Shown here: positions 8,793-18,015 of the stretch, one piece after another
Position numbering within the stretch: position 1 is the first letter of the stretch
How the letters are laid out: each line of letters starts with the position of its first letter
From: Ypsolopha sequella
Taxonomy: Eukaryota; Arthropoda; Insecta; Lepidoptera; Ypsolophidae
Reading direction: 5' to 3'
Assembly: GCA_934047225.1 (NCBI GenBank)
Contig: CAKOHE010000113.1
Span: 1-64,000 of the forward strand
DNA: 64,000 nucleotides
The notes under the pieces: model-generated
Told to the model about the DNA's origin: nothing
The model's input: the letters and a program-made list of their open reading frames with translations, nothing else
Database searches by the model: none
Made by a program: the position numbers and the translations under genes

Positions 8793-11539
8793 GGGGCACC
8801 TGCTATAACCGTTCCCCTTTCGTTGTCATAGATGGTTGCCTGCGCTTCTTTGAGCTTGACGCTCAGCAATTCCGTGCTCCCTCGGTTGTATATTTGCAGG
8901 ATGTCCTTGCAGGTCTTGGTGTTCATGACCTTGTTTGCTTTAAGGACACTCTGGAACTCGAGGAAGGCATTCACCATGTGATCCAGGGTAGTTGTGGCTT
9001 GTCTGAGCCGAGGCGGTTCCACTAAACCCATATCCGCTTTTGTGCGGGTTTTACGGTTTCCTTGTGAAATCTTTCCCCGATCGCTCTTTGTAAAAGTCTC
9101 AACAGCGGATTCAATGCGTTGCATTGATATCGCTGCAGAGACTCTTTTGGCCATTGTCTTCCGGTCACATGGGACATTGAATACTGAAGCGTTCAGCGCA
9201 CTGATCGCTACATCCAGTTCAGCTCCTTGACGTGATTGCTGGCGCAGTTCCCGTGTTCTTATAAAACTTGCCTCCTCTTCCCTTTTTTTCTGTAGGCGTT
9301 CCGAGCCACTCATTGCTTCCGAGTCCATGACGGTGTATGTAGTTTTGTCGGTACCAGAGCCGGAGACCCCAGGTCGTAGGAAGCTGAGGTTTTCGCCCCT
9401 GTCCTCGTATACTACCACCTGATGTTGTTCGGTGGTGTGTATACACCCGAGATAGTCCTCGACTCTACCCTTTTCTAGACCCACCGTCATGGAATCGATG
9501 CTAATGATAACTGCTGTGTTTGAGCCCGCCCTTCTGAACTTGGTGAGCAGTGAGCTTACCAGTGCGAACCGCGTGTTTTCTGCATTGCTGTCAAATAGAG
9601 CGATCACCTTGTTTTGTGCTCGCACTAGACGACAGCCCACGCCAGCCACGGTTCGCTCGGGCAGCACGCTATATGTTGCGCGTTTCATGCTCGTTTTGGA
9701 GGTGTTTCCGTTCAGAAGTGCGGCGAGACCCGGGGAGATAGTGACGTTGCCCGTTCCGGTTGCATTACAGAAGCTAAAACCCAGTTTTTCTCTTTCATTG
9801 TCCATGAAGAGTGCGACTCCACGAATTTTTATGCCAGGTGTGCCACTCTCTCCGTGTCTAATGAGCGAGATAATCTGCTCTTCACCTGTGAGGTGGCTTC
9901 CTGGTGGAGAATTCGTCTGGGAAGTCGTACTGGGTCCTTGTACCGGGGCTTGGATGGTTACGATCGGGTTGCAGGTTTTGTTTGTGGCTGCGACGTATTG
10001 TACAACTTTACATGCGAATGTCCAGAAGTGGGTGTTGGATTCGTTGTTTTCCATGATCTTCGGAAAATTAGATGGTTTGAGTTGGGTCTGGATCCTTACT
10101 TTCAGTTCCATCCTTTCTACACCAAACCTTGGACACTCGCATAATATGTGTATTATTGTTTCATCGCATTCGGGATCGCATGGGCATGAGGGGCTGTCCT
10201 TCAGCTTAAAGCGGTGTAAGTACGCAGCGAAGCCTCCATGGCCGGTCATTGCCTGGACGTGTGTGGGTGTTAAATTCATGTCCAATAGGATGCGTCTAGC
10301 TGAAATGACGTCTGGCAAGAATGTCTTTGTGACCGAGCCGGTGCTGGAGGATTCGTAGCGCGCCTGCCACTTTTGGACTGTATCCTTCCTTATTTCCCTT
10401 TTGACGTGGGACAGTGGGACTTTATTGTAGTTTGGTGCCGTCTTTTTTGTCAAGGCTGCTTTTTTGGCCAACTCGTCTGCCCTCTCGTTACCTGGAGTGC
10501 CAACGTGGGCTCTCAGCCAGAAGAATCTGACATCCCTGTCTTCGCTTCGGATCTCTTTTAATAGGCTCTTGATCTCCATAGCCAGAGGGTGAGAGACTGC
10601 GGGGCTTCTCAGTAAATCCAGTGACGATCTTGAGTCGCTCAAGATGTTTACCAAGGCCTTTTTGCTGTTTCTCACCATCTTAACGGCTCTGAAGAGAGCG
10701 TAGAGTTCCGATTGGAAGACGGTGTTATGTGACTCCAGGCGGAAGGTGGAATACCTGGACTCCCTTTCATCCTCCCACCACGTTAGGGCAGCACCGACTT
10801 TTCCTTCTATTTTGCTGCCATCGGTATAGATTTGGGGTCCGACAACGTGGAGGTTTTCGAGGGTTTCAGGGTCCATGGCTTCTAGGCGTTCATACTCCGT
10901 TGATGTGAGTAGAGATGGGTGGGGTTTGTTGAGAAAGCCCACTTTACATTCCACCTCTCTTCCGGGAGGGAGAAAGTCCTCTGAGTGGCCCTTTTTGATC
11001 TTGAAGAATTTGGCAGCCTCTTGTACCCTAAGATCAAGGGGCAGAAGGCCTGAAAGGACTAGTGCCGATGTCAGAGACACAGTGCGGTGCGCCTTGCATA
11101 TCTTTTGGGCGAAGCCCCTCTGCAGTGTGTCGAGCTGATTCCGAGTCATCAGCTTGTCCGCAGAAGGGGACCACGCACTTGCGGCATACAGCACAATCGG
11201 CTCTATCACCGACACATATATGGTCCTGATTATCTCTCTGTTTAGACCCCACGTTACCTTGGCTGCGCATGCAAGTTGTTTATATATGTCCGCTGTTTTC
11301 TTAATAGTGGCGGCTACATGCGCATTAAACGTGAGTTTGCGGTCGATTGTTAAACCCAACAGCTTGATCTCTGTCACGAGATTCAGTCTGGTTCCTGCCA
11401 TGTGGATTACGGGGGGATCGTACTTAAGCTTTTTTGTTATTACCATCGCATTGGTCTTATGCGAGGCAAAACGTAGCTTATTTTGAGATCCCCATTCCAC
11501 TACGGATTCCAGAACTGAGTTTGCTGTTTGTTGCAGGGG
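8793..11539 (-). pseudogene. ORF2 of LINE A, upstream half: RT end, RNase H, zinc motif, unknown domain
   Basis: This is the upstream coding half of LINE A ORF2, open from the 5' truncation to the gypsy-1 insertion. It begins in the last part of RT (KLRFASHKTNAMVITKKL, LLGLTIDRKLTF). RNase H follows with YTDGSK, the FQSELYAL glutamate, SDSRSSLDLL and RAHVGTPGNERADELAK. A CX1CX8HX4C-like zinc motif comes next (CPCDPECDETIIHILCECPRF), then the unknown domain (GTPGIKIRGVALFMD to VVYEDRGENLSFL) and the linker before the helicase. The endonuclease and catalytic RT are absent through 5' truncation, so the copy could not move by itself even without gypsy-1. No internal stops are seen. Confidence 0.9.
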
Positions 11540-11619
11540 TTAGGTTAGGTTAGGTTAGGTTAGGTTAGGTTAGGTTAGGTTAGGTTAGGTTAGGTTAGGT
11601 TAGGTTAGGTTAGGTTAGG
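11540..11619 (+). repeat. (TTAGG)16 telomeric repeat array
   Basis: Sixteen perfect TTAGG units lie between the truncated 5' end of LINE A and the tail of LINE B. The left junction (CAGGGG then TTAGG) shares a GG with the repeat, so the exact breakpoint is ambiguous by 2 bp. Confidence 0.97.
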
Positions 11620-12254
11620 TTTTTTTTTTTTTTTTTTTATTAAAACCCCATCATTTGATGAGGTCACGCAAAACCACGAATATTAATTTTCGTGACTTTT
11701 TTAACTTATACATTTATATACGTGACCCCTGAATTTTACAGGGATAAGAGGGGGAAAGGGAAAAATGGGGATCCTCCGTCATAAAAGAGCTACTTACATT
11801 CTAATTTTCCTTAAATTAACACCAGGGATTAAAACAAACTCTTGTGAATATACCGCTTTTTTTTTTTTTTTTATAAGATTTTATAATATATATCTTTTTT
11901 TTTTTTTTTCATATTTTAGTTGTTCTTTTCTCTCTTTTTTTTTTTTCTTATTAACTAATAACATTTTCCTTAAAACTAGCTGACCGGAGGATCCCACCCT
12001 TTATTACAGTTAAGCAAATAGACCAATCAAAATAATAAAGTTTATACAATATGACTCAAATTTAAAATCAAATTAATTATATACTTATAACTATGAATTC
12101 TTAAATTAGTACATTGAATTTATGATTAAATTTACAATTTTAATGGTAAAATATAAAATAAAACATAAAGGAGCATAACATAATCAAACATAATTTAAAA
12201 CATTAAAACATTAAAAATTTACAGAATTTACAGAATTAGAACACAAAAAAAAAG
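11620..12254 (-). other. Poly(A) tail and 3' UTR of LINE B
   Basis: A 19-nt T-run is followed by about 615 bp that is AT-rich and holds several internal T-runs of 10-16 nt. The same block, including TAAGAGGGGGAAAGGG and GGATCCTCCGTCATAAAA, recurs at 45612-46131 in fragment E, so it is family-specific UTR. No gene is seen. Confidence 0.8.
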
Positions 12255-15200
12255 CTATCTATTTCTGACAGCCGCACACCTTACAACTCTCTCCAAATAT
12301 CTTAATAATGCAACTCTGTCAGTTTTACTTTGTAAGATTACTGGCAGGTTTGCCTTGTTAAAGGCAAAGTCGATCACAACCTCCAGATCTGCCCTCCACA
12401 AACCGAACCTCGGACAGTCGAATACGACGTGCCAAATCGTCTCCTCCTGGTCAGGATCGCATACGCAGGCTGGACTATCCTTCAGCTTAAAGCGATGAAG
12501 GTACGATGCGAGGCCCCCATGCCCTGTAAGGGCTTGCACGTGGGAGGGATTGAGTTTGACCTTCCTCAGGATCGTATGCGCTGTGGCTACGTCCGGAAGG
12601 AAGGTCTTCGTCACCTCCCCCGTGCTGGAGGACTCGTATCGCCCTTGCCACCGAAGGACAGTCCCCTCGCGTATGGTCCTTCTCAGGTAGGAGAGAGGGA
12701 CAGCGTCGTAGTCGGCCGCCGCTTTCTTGCGGAGGGCAGCGTCTTTAGCAAGTTCGTCTGCGCGCTCATTTCCGACAGTCCCAACATGCGCCCTCAACCA
12801 GAAGAACCTCACGTCACGGCCCTCCTCACGGATTTGACGCACGCACCGCTCAATGCCGTGTGCCAAAGGGTGCACAAGTGCCCGGCTTTTGAGCAGGTCC
12901 AGCGAGGATCTAGAGTCACTCAAGATGTTGACGAGTGGATCCCCGCTGTTAAGGACCTGCTCCACGGCCCTGAGCAGAGCGTACATCTCCGATTGAAAGA
13001 CCGTGCAGTAGGGCTCCAGGTGGAACTTCGAATGCCTGGACTCCCCACCGTCCGACCACCAAGTCAAGGCTGCACCCACCTTCCCCTGTATCTTACTGCC
13101 ATCAGTAAAGATACAGGGGCCGGCGATTTGGTGAGCCTCTATGGTTTCCGGACTCAGGTCGTCCACGCACTCGAAGTCCAGCGGCTGTCTGGACGCTGGA
13201 TGTGGGAACCGACGGAAAGGAACACGCAGTTCAATCGGTCTGTCGGCTGGAATCTGATCGATTCTTTCTCCTCGCTTTGCCCTGTACAGACTTGCAGCCT
13301 CCTGAACTCGGAGGTCAAGGGGGAGTACATCAGCCAGTACCAAAGCCGATGATAGAGACACCGTGCGGTACGCCTTACACAGCTTTTGTGCAAACCCCCG
13401 CTGCAGAGACTCAAGTTGATTTATTATCATCAACTTCTCCGCAGCCGGGGCCCAAACACTCGCCGCGTACAGCACGATGGGCTCTATCACCGAGACGTAT
13501 ATGGTTCTGATGACCTCACGGTTCAAACCCCAACTCACCCTGGCTGCACACGCCAGCTGCTTGTAGATGTCAGTGACTTTTCTACAAACAGCCGAAACGT
13601 GTGCGTTAAAGGTGAGTTTGCTATCGATGATAACACCCAACAGGCGGATTTCCTGCACCAGCGGCAGGACCTGTCCATCCATGCTGATGACTGGGGGCTT
13701 AAACTTAAGCTTCCGCGTCAACACCATCGCGAACGTTTTGTGAGGTGCGAATTTTAGCTTATTTTTGAGTCCCCAGTCCAACACAGTCTGGAGGGCCGCG
13801 TTAGCTCTCGCCTGAAGGGGGGGTGTAGTTGAGCCGGAGAGCACCAGCACCACGTCGTCCGCAAAGGCCTGGCAGTGCACTCCTTCCTGCTCCAGTTTTT
13901 CGAGCAGGGTGTTGAGAATTAGGTTCCAACAAGTGGGTCCAGCTATTGAGCCTTGGATACAACCCTTGTTGGTTCCCTTTTCCCAACACTCCCTTGCGAA
14001 GTGAATACTGACCTTACGGTTCTCCAAGTAGGAGGCTACAAGTCCATATATATTTGCAGGGCATCTATGAGCGAGGAGTTGGGTCTTCAAAGCCGGCCAC
14101 CAAGCATTATCGAAGGCTCCCTCTATGTCCAGTGAGATCATGACGACGATTTTCTTGCTCTTAATTTCGGAGCGAACATGTCCCACAAGGTCATACAGGG
14201 AGTCTTCGGTGCTTTTTTGTGGCATAAAGCCATACTGCCTTGTGCTCAAGGAGGGCATCAAATGCCATCCTAGACGGGATACCAGAAGCCTTTCCACAAT
14301 TTTGCCCATAACAGGAAGAAGTCCTATCGGCCTGTGCGCCTTCGGAATGGTGTAGTCCTCCCTCCCGGATTTACGGATGACACATACGTGAGCGCGCTTC
14401 CACCTCACCGGAAAGTGTCCAATTGCCAAGCATTTGTTGGCAATTTCCAGGAACACCTCCGGCGAGACTCGGATTGCCCGCTCACATATGTCCGCAGTCC
14501 ACCCATCAGGCCCCGGAGCCTTCTTTGGATTGAGATTCCTCAATACCAATTCAAGCTCCGAGGCAGTGAAAGGCGGATCGTCGGGGTCCAATTGATCCAG
14601 GAGTTGATGGACTGGCACCTCCGAGCTCTCGCGGATTTGCCGTTGAGTAGGGGTTTCGTTGTCCACAGCGTCATCAGGGAAGAACGTAAGGGCCAGCAGC
14701 TTGGCGGACTCTTCAGGACCAAGGGTGTTCCCTGTCGAATCCACCAGCAACTGGTCCTCTTGTCTTTTGACTGTTCTCCTGATGACCCTGTAGACCCCGT
14801 CCCATAGGCTTTCTTTATCCTGCTTTGAGCAAAACTGCTTCCAGCTAGCGGTCTGTGCATCTTGCACAGCCGCTTTATACCGCTGATTTGCTTCTAGGTA
14901 TTGGTCAACAACGTGTTGCCTTCTAACCGCCGCGGCGTTTCTAATTCTCCGCCTCTTGGTTTTAGCGTCTCGCTTGAGACGCCCAAGAGCGGGAGTCCAC
15001 CACGGCAATGGTTTCCTTCCTTTTGGGACTCCCACCTTCGGTATTGTCTCTTCACATGCGTGAGAGATGACCGAAAGGTAAGAGTCGAGGATGGTCTCCA
15101 GTTCCTCAGGCGTGGTAACAGCCCCCACACTCGAGGCGGTCAGGTTTCTCTCCTCCAGGCCTGAGCGGACGGAACGGCCGAAAGCCAACCAATCGGACTT

Positions 15201-16001
15201 CGCTGTGTTGTACACACGTGTGCTCTGGGGTTTGAGGGGTTCTAATTCCCTCTCCAGGCACACGTGGTAGGTAATTGCGTTATGGTCCGATGTGATCAGC
15301 TCCCGGTCCACCTTCCATCCGCCCATCCTGTCCAAGAGCTGAAGGCCGCATGCCGTCACGTCTACTCGGCTAGTGCACATGCGGCCCCCTCTGAACACCT
15401 CGAAAGTGGGGGTGCTGCCTGTATTCAGGATCTGGAGGTCCATTTCCTCCAGGAAGGATCTGAAGGCTGAGCCACGGTGGTCTTCGGAATCACTTCCCCA
15501 CCATGGACTCCACGCGTTGACATCCCCGGCCAGGATGACATTGTCAGTCTGCAGTTTTGAGCATACGTAGCGGACTCTGTGGAGATACGGCTCTAAATCT
15601 TCGTCCCCCTCCAGGTAGATGGACAGCACGGCCAGTCTCAGCGGGCCTGCCTTCAGCAGTACCGCTGCAATGTTCTCGGTGACGAGCTGAGGATCATGTA
15701 TGACCTCCAGCTCCCCACCGAAAATCACCACGGCGGCCTTTACTGGTTTTTGGCGAGCTGACGTCATTTGGATAACTCTTGTGCCCGGGTACTGTTTTAA
15801 TTCGCCCTTGGAGCCAACATATGGCTCCTGGACCAGGGCGACAGATACCCGGTTGGTGTGTGCTGTGCACAAGAGCTCCTGCGTCGCCAGCTTGGCCCGC
15901 TGGAGATTGGCTTGGATGAAAAGCAGTTTGCTGTCCTTTGAGCTACCTAAGAGGGGGGCAACTGTGCCGTTCACTGCGGTGCCCTCAGCAATACGCCACA
16001 C
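12255..16001 (-). CDS. LINE B ORF2: endonuclease, reverse transcriptase, RNase H, zinc motif
   Basis: About 1,248 aa that nick the telomeric target and copy the element RNA into it. The apurinic-like endonuclease spans about 25-240 (QANLQRAKLATQEL, VQEPYVG, GDVNAWSPWWGS, SDHNAITYHV). RT spans about 470-780 (NPKKAPGPDGW, RPIGLLPVMGKIVE, SLDIEGAFDNAWW, QGSIAGP, catalytic FADDVV). RNase H has FTDGSK, FQSEMYAL, SDSRSSL and RAHVGTVGNERAD. A cysteine-histidine motif (CVCDPDQEETIWHVVFDCPRF) precedes a short tail, and the protein ends there with no helicase. The frame overlaps the last codons of ORF1 and has no AUG near its start; the GTG at 16001 is only nominal. The catalytic residues I can check are present. 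Confidence 0.95.
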   Translation of the reverse strand: MWRIAEGTAVNGTVAPLLGSSKDSKLLFIQANLQRAKLATQELLCTAHTNRVSVALVQEPYVGSKGELKQYPGTRVIQMTSARQKPVKAAVVIFGGELEVIHDPQLVTENIAAVLLKAGPLRLAVLSIYLEGDEDLEPYLHRVRYVCSKLQTDNVILAGDVNAWSPWWGSDSEDHRGSAFRSFLEEMDLQILNTGSTPTFEVFRGGRMCTSRVDVTACGLQLLDRMGGWKVDRELITSDHNAITYHVCLERELEPLKPQSTRVYNTAKSDWLAFGRSVRSGLEERNLTASSVGAVTTPEELETILDSYLSVISHACEETIPKVGVPKGRKPLPWWTPALGRLKRDAKTKRRRIRNAAAVRRQHVVDQYLEANQRYKAAVQDAQTASWKQFCSKQDKESLWDGVYRVIRRTVKRQEDQLLVDSTGNTLGPEESAKLLALTFFPDDAVDNETPTQRQIRESSEVPVHQLLDQLDPDDPPFTASELELVLRNLNPKKAPGPDGWTADICERAIRVSPEVFLEIANKCLAIGHFPVRWKRAHVCVIRKSGREDYTIPKAHRPIGLLPVMGKIVERLLVSRLGWHLMPSLSTRQYGFMPQKSTEDSLYDLVGHVRSEIKSKKIVVMISLDIEGAFDNAWWPALKTQLLAHRCPANIYGLVASYLENRKVSIHFARECWEKGTNKGCIQGSIAGPTCWNLILNTLLEKLEQEGVHCQAFADDVVLVLSGSTTPPLQARANAALQTVLDWGLKNKLKFAPHKTFAMVLTRKLKFKPPVISMDGQVLPLVQEIRLLGVIIDSKLTFNAHVSAVCRKVTDIYKQLACAARVSWGLNREVIRTIYVSVIEPIVLYAASVWAPAAEKLMIINQLESLQRGFAQKLCKAYRTVSLSSALVLADVLPLDLRVQEAASLYRAKRGERIDQIPADRPIELRVPFRRFPHPASRQPLDFECVDDLSPETIEAHQIAGPCIFTDGSKIQGKVGAALTWWSDGGESRHSKFHLEPYCTVFQSEMYALLRAVEQVLNSGDPLVNILSDSRSSLDLLKSRALVHPLAHGIERCVRQIREEGRDVRFFWLRAHVGTVGNERADELAKDAALRKKAAADYDAVPLSYLRRTIREGTVLRWQGRYESSSTGEVTKTFLPDVATAHTILRKVKLNPSHVQALTGHGGLASYLHRFKLKDSPACVCDPDQEETIWHVVFDCPRFGLWRADLEVVIDFAFNKANLPVILQSKTDRVALLRYLERVVRCAAVRNR

Positions 16002-18015
16002 GAGACCTCGCTATGGAGTCCCATTTTTTCCTGATCTGGCACTCGCCACTAAAGGCATTATGTGCCAGATCAGATTCTTGGAGCTTTGCCCTGTGGCAGT
16101 TCACACAGACGGGTGGTAACGCCTTGTGCGGGCAGTCCACATAGGTGTGAGACTCTCCACAGTGACTGCACGTGATGCCTCTGTCTTTGCACACTCGCTT
16201 GGAGTGTCCATAACCCAGGCATCCCGTGCACTGCACTAGTGGAGAGTGGTCCTCTATAGACCGTCTCTGTAGCCCTATGTGGACTGTACCCGCCTCCGTG
16301 AACCGATTCCACAGGGTTGGGCTTAGCTCCAATATTATGTGGGACTCGTGCGGGTTCCTCGCTTTTCGGCGATAAAGCACCCGAGGGCACTCCGCGGAGA
16401 GATCCACTCCTCTCAGAAGGTGACCGTTCTGAGAAAGGAGGGACTCTATGACGTCCTGGTCTTTTCTGTCGGACAAGACGTTGCGGATGCAGGCTAACGG
16501 CATCCGATTCACAGCCTCTTTCGCCACGAGACCGTGTTCGCTCTTGCTGAGGCTGGAGGATATCTTTTTGATATCCTCCTTCTGACTGCAGCTGAGGACC
16601 ACCCTCCTATTTGCTGCTTTTCTGCAGCGGTCCACCCTGATGCCGGAGGTCTTGACATCCAGCACTTTCTCCAGTCGCTTCACGACTTCTTCCCCAGAGA
16701 GGGAAGAATCCGTCGAGGAAACGATGATCGAATGCGCTGGCCTGTCTTGCCCCGGCTTTTTGAGCGCTTGAGCATAGGTCAGCGGCACGTTGGCACAAGA
16801 ATCCCGGCTGAGGACCTCTTTTCTGAGGCCCGTCACGGCGTCTTTGACGTCAGAGAGGGCCATTTCTAGGTTGAGGTTTGGCGGTTCACTTCTTTTTTCG
16901 TCCACCGCCTTACCTATGGCCCTCACGTCCGAGCCCACCTTTTCTAGGTTCCCCAGCACGGGTTCCATAATTTGTCTTATGCTCGCGTCGCTGACCGTCG
17001 CTTCCGGCTGCACCTGGCACAGCGGTCTCTGCTGAAGGCAGTCGACCGCTGCCCTCACCTTCTCCAGGTTTTCGCTAATCGCGATGAGCCGGGGCTCCGA
17101 AACCTCCGGTTTCAGGGGGGACCTGCACTCTGGAGCACGGGCTTTTGCCCTCTCCTCGGATTCCACCAGTTGGCGCCGTAACGAGTCTATTTGGCCCGAT
17201 ACGGCAGCGACCCTGCCTGAAAGAGTTTCCAGCTCTTTTATAAGAGCTGGTTCAGGCTTTTGGGTTGGAACGCTGGCCGACTGTGGCCGTGGGGCCGCCA
17301 TGTTTCCCAACTGGTGGACACTATCCCTGATGGACTCTATGGCCTTGAGTGGGCCGTCCATCTCCAGCCCAAGCCACAGCCTAATGGCCTTCGCTTCTTC
17401 CAATGTGCTGGAGATGTCGGCCCTAGCCGCTCTGAGCTCGACAGCATGTGTCGCGTGTAGCTCACTTAACGCCCTGTTGTGGGCGCGCTCCACGTGGACA
17501 AGCTCAACAGCGTTCCTGGAGCGCTCCTTTTCCAGGGCGTTTATATGTCGAGCTCTAGAGTCCGACAGGGAGAGGACTGTCTCGTACAGATGTTCGAGAG
17601 AGTCGAGGGCAACGGCTTTGCACTCCCGCTTCATGTTTCCTGCCATCTCCAATGCCTCCTTACCCCGTTGGAGTAGCGAGTTGGCCTGTTTTGTGGCCAA
17701 ATCCATGGCTACCCCCGGGGTTTTCCGATTGAGGGGCGGGAGAAGGCTAGGACGACTGTCGCGGGAGCCCACCGATGAATCCAGGCACGACTCCTCGTCT
17801 GTTTCCAGAAGAGGTATGTGCTCGTGCCTGGAGCCATCAGAGGGGACCGGGGACACGGTTGGCTCCGCGCCGGGTGAAGCCTTCGCCTTTGCCTTAAACA
17901 GTTTCTTTTGTAGCGAAGTTATCGGCTTCTTTACCCGTGCGAGGCCAGCCGCGGCCCCTGAGCCGACACTCGATCCTGAACCTGCCGACGTGGAGGCCCT
18001 GCCAGTATAAGACAT
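15985..18015 (-). CDS. LINE B ORF1: Gag-like RNA-binding protein
   Basis: About 676 aa from the ATG at 18013-18015; the open frame reaches 18057 only through a non-ATG codon. The N-terminal third is Ser/Gly/Pro-rich. The centre has long helical, probably coiled-coil stretches (KANSLLQRGKEALEMAGNMK, DSRARHINALEKERSRNAVE). The C-terminus has clustered CCHC-type zinc knuckles (CTGCLGYGHSKRVC, CSHCGESHTYVDC, CVNCHRAKL). In R1-type LINEs this protein binds element RNA and, in telomere-specific members, directs it to telomeres in the nucleus. The last residues (SRVAYC, stop) overlap ORF2, an arrangement shared with C, D and F. The product is a LINE ORF1 protein with high confidence; the localisation role is inferred from relatives. 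Confidence 0.93.
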   Translation of the reverse strand: MSYTGRASTSAGSGSSVGSGAAAGLARVKKPITSLQKKLFKAKAKASPGAEPTVSPVPSDGSRHEHIPLLETDEESCLDSSVGSRDSRPSLLPPLNRKTPGVAMDLATKQANSLLQRGKEALEMAGNMKRECKAVALDSLEHLYETVLSLSDSRARHINALEKERSRNAVELVHVERAHNRALSELHATHAVELRAARADISSTLEEAKAIRLWLGLEMDGPLKAIESIRDSVHQLGNMAAPRPQSASVPTQKPEPALIKELETLSGRVAAVSGQIDSLRRQLVESEERAKARAPECRSPLKPEVSEPRLIAISENLEKVRAAVDCLQQRPLCQVQPEATVSDASIRQIMEPVLGNLEKVGSDVRAIGKAVDEKRSEPPNLNLEMALSDVKDAVTGLRKEVLSRDSCANVPLTYAQALKKPGQDRPAHSIIVSSTDSSLSGEEVVKRLEKVLDVKTSGIRVDRCRKAANRRVVLSCSQKEDIKKISSSLSKSEHGLVAKEAVNRMPLACIRNVLSDRKDQDVIESLLSQNGHLLRGVDLSAECPRVLYRRKARNPHESHIILELSPTLWNRFTEAGTVHIGLQRRSIEDHSPLVQCTGCLGYGHSKRVCKDRGITCSHCGESHTYVDCPHKALPPVCVNCHRAKLQESDLAHNAFSGECQIRKKWDSIARSRVAYC

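Larger units (their letters stand above)
2818..8796 (-). mobile_element. gypsy-1: complete Ty3/gypsy LTR retrotransposon inserted in LINE A ORF2
   Basis: A minus-strand LTR retrotransposon occupies 2822-8792, with GGGG target duplications at 2818-2821 and 8793-8796. In sense order it has the 5' LTR (8549-8792), primer-binding site, leader, gag, pol (protease-RT-RNase H-integrase), polypurine tract and 3' LTR (2822-3065). The 244-bp LTRs look identical by eye, so the insertion is recent. The order RT-RNase H-integrase places it in Ty3/gypsy (Metaviridae-like). There is no env-like frame. Confidence 0.95.
1020..11539 (-). mobile_element. LINE A: helicase-bearing telomeric LINE, 5'-truncated, split by gypsy-1
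   Basis: A minus-strand non-LTR element with a 35-nt oligo(A) tail (1020-1054 as T) facing TTAGG, a 3' UTR, and the C-terminal part of ORF2 from the end of RT through RNase H, zinc motif, unknown domain and SF1 helicase. The 5' end stops inside RT and abuts the next TTAGG array, as expected when target-primed reverse transcription ends early. ORF2 is interrupted at 2818-8796 by gypsy-1. The two coding halves are in the same frame once the insertion and one 4-bp target copy are discounted. A is clearly more diverged from C, D and F than those are from each other, so it is a separate lineage of the family. Confidence 0.9.

Noticed and set aside
12429..13352. Long plus-strand open frame (307 codons), with similar ones at 17084-18010, 20642-21397 and 54703-55371
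   Set aside because: They lie exactly antisense to ORF1 or ORF2 of LINEs, recur at homologous positions in every copy, and show no domain of their own.
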